Assembly (NCBI RefSeq): GCF_001713475.1
Contig: NZ_CP016499.1
Location: 186,001-250,000, forward strand
DNA: 64,000 nucleotides
DNA from: Agrobacterium sp. RAC06
Lineage (GTDB): Bacteria; Pseudomonadota; Alphaproteobacteria; Rhizobiales; Rhizobiaceae
Reading direction: 5' to 3'
Part shown: positions 59,681-64,000 of the stretch, piece after piece
Position numbering within the stretch: the first letter of the stretch is position 1
Layout of the letters: the number at the start of each line of letters is the position of its first letter
Notes under the pieces: generated by a model
What the model saw: the letters and a program-made list of their open reading frames with translations, nothing else
What the model was told of the DNA's origin: nothing
Database searches by the model: none
Translations under genes and position numbers: made by a program

Positions 59681-61648
59681 TCAGAACTCTTCCCAGTGTT
59701 CCTGTGCTGCGGCAGCAGAGGCTGTTGCCGTGGCGGTACGGTTGAACGATCCCGCAACCTTGTTCATCAGCGCCCGTGCGGGAGACGGTCTCTGAGGGGA
59801 GGCGGCGCGCGCAGCCTCCTGATATTGGTCATGAGCAGCCTCGCCCAAGTTCACCTTGAACTGTCCGACAAGTCGCGAAAGGTTTTCCGCGTCACTTGCC
59901 AGCGTGTGGCTCGCCGCATTGGTCTGCTCCACCATCGCGGCATTCTGTTGCGTGACCTGGTCCATCTGGCTGACGGCCGAATTGATCTCGCTCAGTCCAA
60001 CTGATTGTTCTCTCGCGCTGGTAACGATTGCCTTAACGTGCTCATTAATTCGTAAAACATCTTCGCCAATCCGGTGCAGCGCCTGTCCGGTCGCCGTCAC
60101 CAGCTCCACCCCGGAGCGCACTTCGTCGTTGGAACGGGTGACCAGGGTCTTGATGTCGCGCGCCGCATCGGCAGCGCGTCCGGCCAATGCCCGGACTTCC
60201 TGCGCCACGACGGCGAAGCCCTTGCCGGCGTCGCCGGCACGGGCCGCCTCGACGCCCGCGTTCAGGGCGAGAAGGTTGGTCTGGAAGGCGATCTCATCGA
60301 TGACGTTGATGATCTTGCCGATTTCGTCGGTCGCATCCTCGATGCGGTTCATCGCGGACATGGCGTCATTGACGACTGCGCCGGATTTCTCGGCGTAGTC
60401 CTTCGCATTGTCGACCATGTGGCTGGCTTCTTCGGCCCGGTCGGTTGCGCTCTTGACGGTTTCGGTGATCTCGGAGAGGGCGGCGGACGTTTCCTCGAGC
60501 GAGGCGGCCTGCTGCTCGGTGCGACGCGCAAGATCGTCTGCGGCGCTCTTCATCTGCTGGCCGTTGGCGCGAATCGAGCTGCTGTTGGTCGCGATCTCGG
60601 TCATGACCCGCTTGAGGTTGATGGCCACTTCGTTGAAATCGATCCTGAGCCGCTCGAGATCCTGCGGGAAGGGGCCGGCGATGGTTGCGCAGAGATCACC
60701 CTGAGACAGGCGGGTCAGTCCTTCGCCGAGCGCGTCGACCGCGAGCTTGAGGGCGCGCGTGTCGGCTTCCATGGTTGCCGTGCGGCTCTCGCGCTCAGCC
60801 TCGTTCTGCAGCCGCTGGGAAAGGCTTGCTTCCTCCAGGTCATGCTTTTCGATAGCCGCCTTGCGGAAGATATCGGCCGAACGGGCCATGCCGCCGATTT
60901 CGTCATGCCGGTCAGTCCCGGCGACTTCCGTCTGGTAGTCGCCATCCGTGATGCGTTGCATGCTCGTGCGAACGAGCCGGATGCCGTTGGCAATCGAGTT
61001 GCCGTGAATGAGCTGGAGTGCGATAACCGAGAAGAAGGCGATACTGCCCAGCCCAAGCTGGAAGGTCAGCGCCTGATTGCTTCGGCGTGTCGCCTCGTTG
61101 ACATAGTCCTCGACCAGATTGCCACCGAGGGCCGAGAGGTTGTTGAGCACGTTGCCCAGACGCTCGCCCGCACCGTCGATCGCATCGTCGATGGCGGCGT
61201 ATTCTTCTTCCGGCGCGCCGGTCTCGACCATGCGTTTCAGGTCGACCTGGATGGCTTGCGCGACGGCATTCAGGTCGGCTTCGTAGCTAGCCACTTCGCC
61301 CGGCGAACCGGCTTCTGCAGCGACAGAAGCAAGGACGGACGCACCATCCTGAAGGAGCGCGACAGCGGCGTTGATGATCTCGACACGCTCCGGCTGGATG
61401 CTTCCTTCCCCGCTGTCGATGATCGTGTCCATGGCCGCCAGCACCATATTGGCATTGGCCAGGCGCATCTCGTTGATGCGCTCGACTTCATTCTTGATTT
61501 CGATTGAGTCGTGGATTGCGGTCGATATGCGTGCGTTCTGGTACCAACCGACTGCCAGCATCGAGCCGATGCCCAGCACTGCCGCGGCGCCCAGCGTCAT
61601 AAGGCGCTGTTTGACGGACAGGTCTTTACCCGTGATGAGATTGACCAT
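59681..61648 (-). CDS. methyl-accepting chemotaxis protein
   Basis: A 655-residue chemoreceptor. TM1 is near 16-36, a periplasmic helical sensor of about 150 residues follows, TM2 is near 191-213, then HAMP and a signalling coil with the tip [22 protein letters not shown] near 449-470. It ends in HWEEF, as the receptor at 3212 ends in SWEEF. The ATG at 61648 has GGGGAG 4 bases upstream; a longer frame is not used. Cotranscribed with cheW. Confidence 0.95.
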   Translation of the reverse strand: MVNLITGKDLSVKQRLMTLGAAAVLGIGSMLAVGWYQNARISTAIHDSIEIKNEVERINEMRLANANMVLAAMDTIIDSGEGSIQPERVEIINAAVALLQDGASVLASVAAEAGSPGEVASYEADLNAVAQAIQVDLKRMVETGAPEEEYAAIDDAIDGAGERLGNVLNNLSALGGNLVEDYVNEATRRSNQALTFQLGLGSIAFFSVIALQLIHGNSIANGIRLVRTSMQRITDGDYQTEVAGTDRHDEIGGMARSADIFRKAAIEKHDLEEASLSQRLQNEAERESRTATMEADTRALKLAVDALGEGLTRLSQGDLCATIAGPFPQDLERLRIDFNEVAINLKRVMTEIATNSSSIRANGQQMKSAADDLARRTEQQAASLEETSAALSEITETVKSATDRAEEASHMVDNAKDYAEKSGAVVNDAMSAMNRIEDATDEIGKIINVIDEIAFQTNLLALNAGVEAARAGDAGKGFAVVAQEVRALAGRAADAARDIKTLVTRSNDEVRSGVELVTATGQALHRIGEDVLRINEHVKAIVTSAREQSVGLSEINSAVSQMDQVTQQNAAMVEQTNAASHTLASDAENLSRLVGQFKVNLGEAAHDQYQEAARAASPQRPSPARALMNKVAGSFNRTATATASAAAAQEHWEEF

Positions 61649-61743
61649 GAAACTCCCCAGCCCTTGTCCCGACTGCCCCTGCACGCCGGTGACGTGTCAT
61701 GCGCAATCCGGAGAGGAGTATCCCGGCGGACGATCATGTCCGC

Positions 61744-61761
61744 TTGGCTCATTTGAGCCAA
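61744..61761. promoter_or_regulatory. 18-bp palindrome upstream of the mcp-cheW operon
   Basis: TTGGCTCA-TT-TGAGCCAA is a perfect palindrome about 96 bp before the chemoreceptor start. The form suits a dimeric regulator. Confidence 0.4.
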
Positions 61762-61783
61762 AACGCCGATGCAGAATCTCTAA

Positions 61784-61806
61784 TATTAGTTAATCAGGAA
61801 CTAATA
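61784..61806. promoter_or_regulatory. second inverted repeat upstream of mcp-cheW
   Basis: TATTAGTT (61784-61791) and AACTAATA (61799-61806) are perfect inverted 8-mers with a 7-bp spacer. It is also 37 bp downstream of the DUF2189-like gene and could end that transcript, but no T tract follows. Confidence 0.4.
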
Positions 61807-61842
61807 ATGCAGCCAGCGGTCGAATTCTTTGTGTCTCGCGAG

Positions 61843-62631
61843 TTAGGTGGCTGTGATTGCGCGACGATAAAGGTGCCATGTCGCGTGTCCCGCGACCGGC
61901 AAGACGACCAGCAGCCCGAGAAAAAGCGGCGCCATGGCGAGTATGGCCAAGGCGGCAATGATCAGTCCGAAGACGAGCATGGGGGCTGCGTTCTCGATCA
62001 CCGTGCGCATGCTGGTCAGCATGGCGGTGACGAAATCCACATCGTGATCGAGAAGCAGCGGCATCGAGATGACCGTGGCGCTGAAGAGGATCATCGCAAG
62101 GACTGCTCCAACCACAGTGCCCACGGCGAGGAAGAGCAGACCTTCCGGGGTGGTGAGCACGACATTGACGAATGCGTCGAGGGTTGCGGGAACGCGGAAG
62201 CCGAGGAACAGAGCCATCAAAAGACGAACCTGGTAGATCCAGATCCAGAAGATGAAGAGCACGACGAAGGCCATCCAGGACAGTTGCCGCTCGCGTTGGC
62301 GAAAGACTTCAGCGAGGATCGCCTTCCAACTGACGGGTTCGCCAAGCCTGTGCCGGCGGCTGATCTCGTAGAGACCAACGGCAATGAACGGTCCGATCAG
62401 CGGGAAGCCGATCGCGACCGGAATGATCATCCATGGCAGGTGGTAATAAGTAAGCATCACGGCGATGAAGATGCCGCCTGCCGCATAGATTGCACCAAAG
62501 AACAGGCCGTAGGCGGGATAGGTGCGAAAGTCACTCCACCCGTCGGAAAAGGCGGCACGGATATCGTTCATGCGCAGCCGGTTGATCTGCAGCTTCGGCA
62601 GAGAGCCCCGATCGAGTGCCTGCTGTTCCAT
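61843..62631 (-). CDS. DUF2189-like integral membrane protein
   Basis: A 262-residue protein with about six membrane helices after a polar N terminus of about 40 residues (LPKLQINRLRMNDIRAAFSDGWSDF). This fits DUF2189, a family of unknown function. GGGAGGG lies 5 bases before the ATG at 62631, which decides this start over longer frames. No function can be assigned. Confidence 0.82.
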   Translation of the reverse strand: MEQQALDRGSLPKLQINRLRMNDIRAAFSDGWSDFRTYPAYGLFFGAIYAAGGIFIAVMLTYYHLPWMIIPVAIGFPLIGPFIAVGLYEISRRHRLGEPVSWKAILAEVFRQRERQLSWMAFVVLFIFWIWIYQVRLLMALFLGFRVPATLDAFVNVVLTTPEGLLFLAVGTVVGAVLAMILFSATVISMPLLLDHDVDFVTAMLTSMRTVIENAAPMLVFGLIIAALAILAMAPLFLGLLVVLPVAGHATWHLYRRAITAT

Positions 62632-62769
62632 GTGTCCCTCCCAAGACATGCGGTGCTGCGACAATCTGTCAGAAACTACCACGTGTGTTCCTTGATATCC
62701 GTCAAATCGCAAGGCCCGGAGTTCAAATTCTCGCGTTTCATCCTGAACGAACTGCGCTATCATGGCGTC

Positions 62770-62925
62770 ATGTCCGATTTCGCGCGCTCACAGAAATGGT
62801 TGCCTCTGACCGCCCTCATGCTTGCAGGGACGTTGTTCACTGTGACTGTCTTCCTGGGCTGGCTGCACTATGGCTCGGACATCTTCCTAAGCTTGATCGA
62901 ATCCGGTCTGGCCTATTGCTTCTAG
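62770..62925 (+). CDS. small 51-residue membrane protein
   Basis: One hydrophobic helix at about 13-33 (LTALMLAGTLFTVTVFLGWL) with a basic N terminus, then a helical tail ending in GLAYCF. It is divergent from the DUF2189-like gene and precedes the SCO1 gene by 119 bp. No strong SD is seen, which lowers confidence. A role next to SCO1 in respiratory oxidase assembly is possible but only positional inference. Confidence 0.6.
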   Translation: MSDFARSQKWLPLTALMLAGTLFTVTVFLGWLHYGSDIFLSLIESGLAYCF

Positions 62926-63044
62926 CCATCGTGGTCCGTGACAAATCAGCGCTCGTTCCAGCATTTACAGCGAGTTGAATTGCCTTCTTTCGCCGGGAGG
63001 CTTATCCGGCTGGGCGAGAAGTTCGATTTCAAGGGAATGCCATC

Positions 63045-63644
63045 ATGAAAACGGTCAGGGTCATCTTGTGGGCGGCGGTGGTCGTCATGGCGGGTGTTCT
63101 CGGCTGGCTGACCTACTCGGTCACGCAGTCGGATCAGAAGACAGCGGAGGCGCCCTTCGGCGTGCCGTTTGAGCTCGTCGACCAGAACGGCCAGCCGATC
63201 ACCGAACAGGCGTTCCGCGGCAAGCCGACGGCGCTTTTCTTCGGCTTCACCCATTGCCCGGAAGTCTGCCCGACAACGCTTTTCGAGCTGGATGGCTGGT
63301 TGAAGCAGGTCGATCCCGACGCCAAGGGTCTGCAGGCTTATTTCGTGACTGTTGATCCCGAGCGGGATACACCGGAGATCCTCGGCCGTTATGTCTCCAA
63401 CGTCACGGATCGGGTGAAGGCGATTGCTGGGGAACCCGACAAGGTCGCAGAGGTCGTCAGGGGGTTCCGGGTCTACGCGAAGAAGGTCCCGCTCGATGAG
63501 GCACAGCCCGATGGTGACTACACGATGGATCATACTGCTTCGATTTTCCTGCTCGATGCCGAGGGGCGCTTCAAGGGCACGATCGCCTATGGCGAGAACC
63601 CGGATACGGCCGTCAAGAAGCTCGAAAACCTGATGAAGGGCTGA
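63045..63644 (+). CDS. SCO1/SenC copper chaperone for cytochrome oxidase
   Basis: A 199-residue protein with an N-terminal membrane anchor (about 5-25) and a thioredoxin-like domain in the periplasm. The copper ligands are Cys71 and Cys75 in THCPEVCPT and a His near 164 in MDHTAS. SCO proteins deliver copper to, or reduce, the CuA centre of cytochrome c oxidase. All ligands are intact. The length is usual. Confidence 0.95.
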   Translation: MKTVRVILWAAVVVMAGVLGWLTYSVTQSDQKTAEAPFGVPFELVDQNGQPITEQAFRGKPTALFFGFTHCPEVCPTTLFELDGWLKQVDPDAKGLQAYFVTVDPERDTPEILGRYVSNVTDRVKAIAGEPDKVAEVVRGFRVYAKKVPLDEAQPDGDYTMDHTASIFLLDAEGRFKGTIAYGENPDTAVKKLENLMKG

Positions 63645-63670
63645 TCTCAGCTGCTTCGCCGGAGGTTGCC

Positions 63671-63703
63671 ATGGCGTCATTTGCGTTGTACCGCAACGCC
63701 TGA
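63671..63703 (+). CDS. 10-residue mini-ORF (MASFALYRNA) before prmA
   Basis: GGAGG lies exactly 5 bases before the ATG, and the ORF ends in TGA 27 bases before the prmA GTG. Its second half can fold (GCGTTG with CAACGC). It could be a leader peptide that tunes prmA by translation, or chance. There is no direct evidence of translation. Confidence 0.35.
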   Translation: MASFALYRNA

Positions 63704-63730
63704 CCGCCCAGACCTTCGAGGAAGACGACC

Positions 63731-64000
63731 GTGAGCGAAATTCGCCTCTATGTGAGCACCACCGAAAAAAACGCCAACCGGATCCTCGATCTGATGAGCT
63801 TTGCTTTCGGCGAAGAGGATTTCGCGATCGCGACCACCGAGGTCGATGAGAAGGCGGATGTCTGGGAAGCGTCCATCTATATGATGGCGGACCAGGAAGA
63901 CGAGGTCAGGCCACGTGTCGAGGACCTGCTCGCCGAGGAATTCTCCGATGCGACGATCGTGCGGGAGGTTATCCCGGACATCGACTGGATCGCCAAATCG
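63731..64000 (+). CDS. prmA: ribosomal protein L11 methyltransferase, N-terminal part
   Basis: The first 90 residues of PrmA, cut by the window end. SEIRLYVSTTEKNANRILDLM and the VWEASIYMMADQEDE segment match the N-terminal substrate-binding domain of alphaproteobacterial PrmA, which methylates L11 on lysines and its N terminus. The catalytic domain lies outside the window. The start is GTG, with GAGGA about 8 bases upstream. Confidence 0.85.
   Translation, partial: MSEIRLYVSTTEKNANRILDLMSFAFGEEDFAIATTEVDEKADVWEASIYMMADQEDEVRPRVEDLLAEEFSDATIVREVIPDIDWIAKS

Overview
The window is about 61 % GC, gene-dense chromosomal DNA from an alphaproteobacterium, very probably a member of the Rhizobiaceae (Agrobacterium/Rhizobium/Sinorhizobium relatives); I cannot fix the genus. 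The reasons are a complete alphaproteobacterial division and cell wall (dcw) cluster with a long rhizobial-type FtsZ, a PPi-type phosphofructokinase, the betaine-lipid pair btaA-btaB, a type A RNase P RNA of rhizobial form, and chemoreceptors ending in WEEF. I see no insertion sequence, prophage, CRISPR array, tRNA or rRNA, and base composition is uniform.

Left part (1-22249): an alpha/beta hydrolase faces the ABC-F factor ettA, followed by a chemoreceptor and the ArsR-methyltransferase/metF pair with a perfect palindromic operator. A 0.5 kb spacer hides a 25-residue membrane protein. A run of envelope genes follows: MltB-type transglycosylase, GH25 lipoprotein, btaA-btaB (with a Pho-box-like site), a GGDEF-EAL protein, a beta-lactamase-fold hydrolase, two SLT transglycosylases, a LysE-type exporter, pfp, a TerB/J-domain protein coupled to an AmiD-type amidase, and an FAD oxidoreductase.

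Middle part (22250-44245): rnpB, then mraZ-rsmH-ftsL-ftsI-murE-murF-mraY-murD-ftsW-murG-murC-murB, a diguanylate cyclase gene set inside the cluster, then ddl-ftsQ-ftsA-ftsZ, a strong terminator and lpxC. Most neighbours overlap or lie within a few bases, so they are probably translationally coupled. Four NCCCA boxes with exact 10-bp spacing upstream of mraZ look like its autoregulatory operator. The Shine-Dalgarno of the embedded cyclase is buried in a perfect hairpin.

Right part (44246-64000): bamD, recN, a cardiolipin synthase with its endonuclease/exonuclease/phosphatase-family partner, ligA, a second cyclase related to the dcw one, a pair of uncharacterised membrane proteins (TIGR02587/TIGR02588-like), a DEAD-box helicase with an 18-bp tandem repeat, a GNAT acetyltransferase, a DEDDh exonuclease, a CreA-like protein, an unknown secreted protein, an mcp-cheW pair, a DUF2189-like membrane protein, a 51-residue membrane protein, a SCO1/SenC protein and the start of prmA.

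The window is mostly conserved housekeeping sequence. I found no convincing new multi-gene system. The most novel material is small: the 25-aa membrane protein, the hairpin on the dcw-embedded cyclase, the terminator-like hairpin in the ettA leader, a mini-ORF before prmA, and several palindromic control sites.
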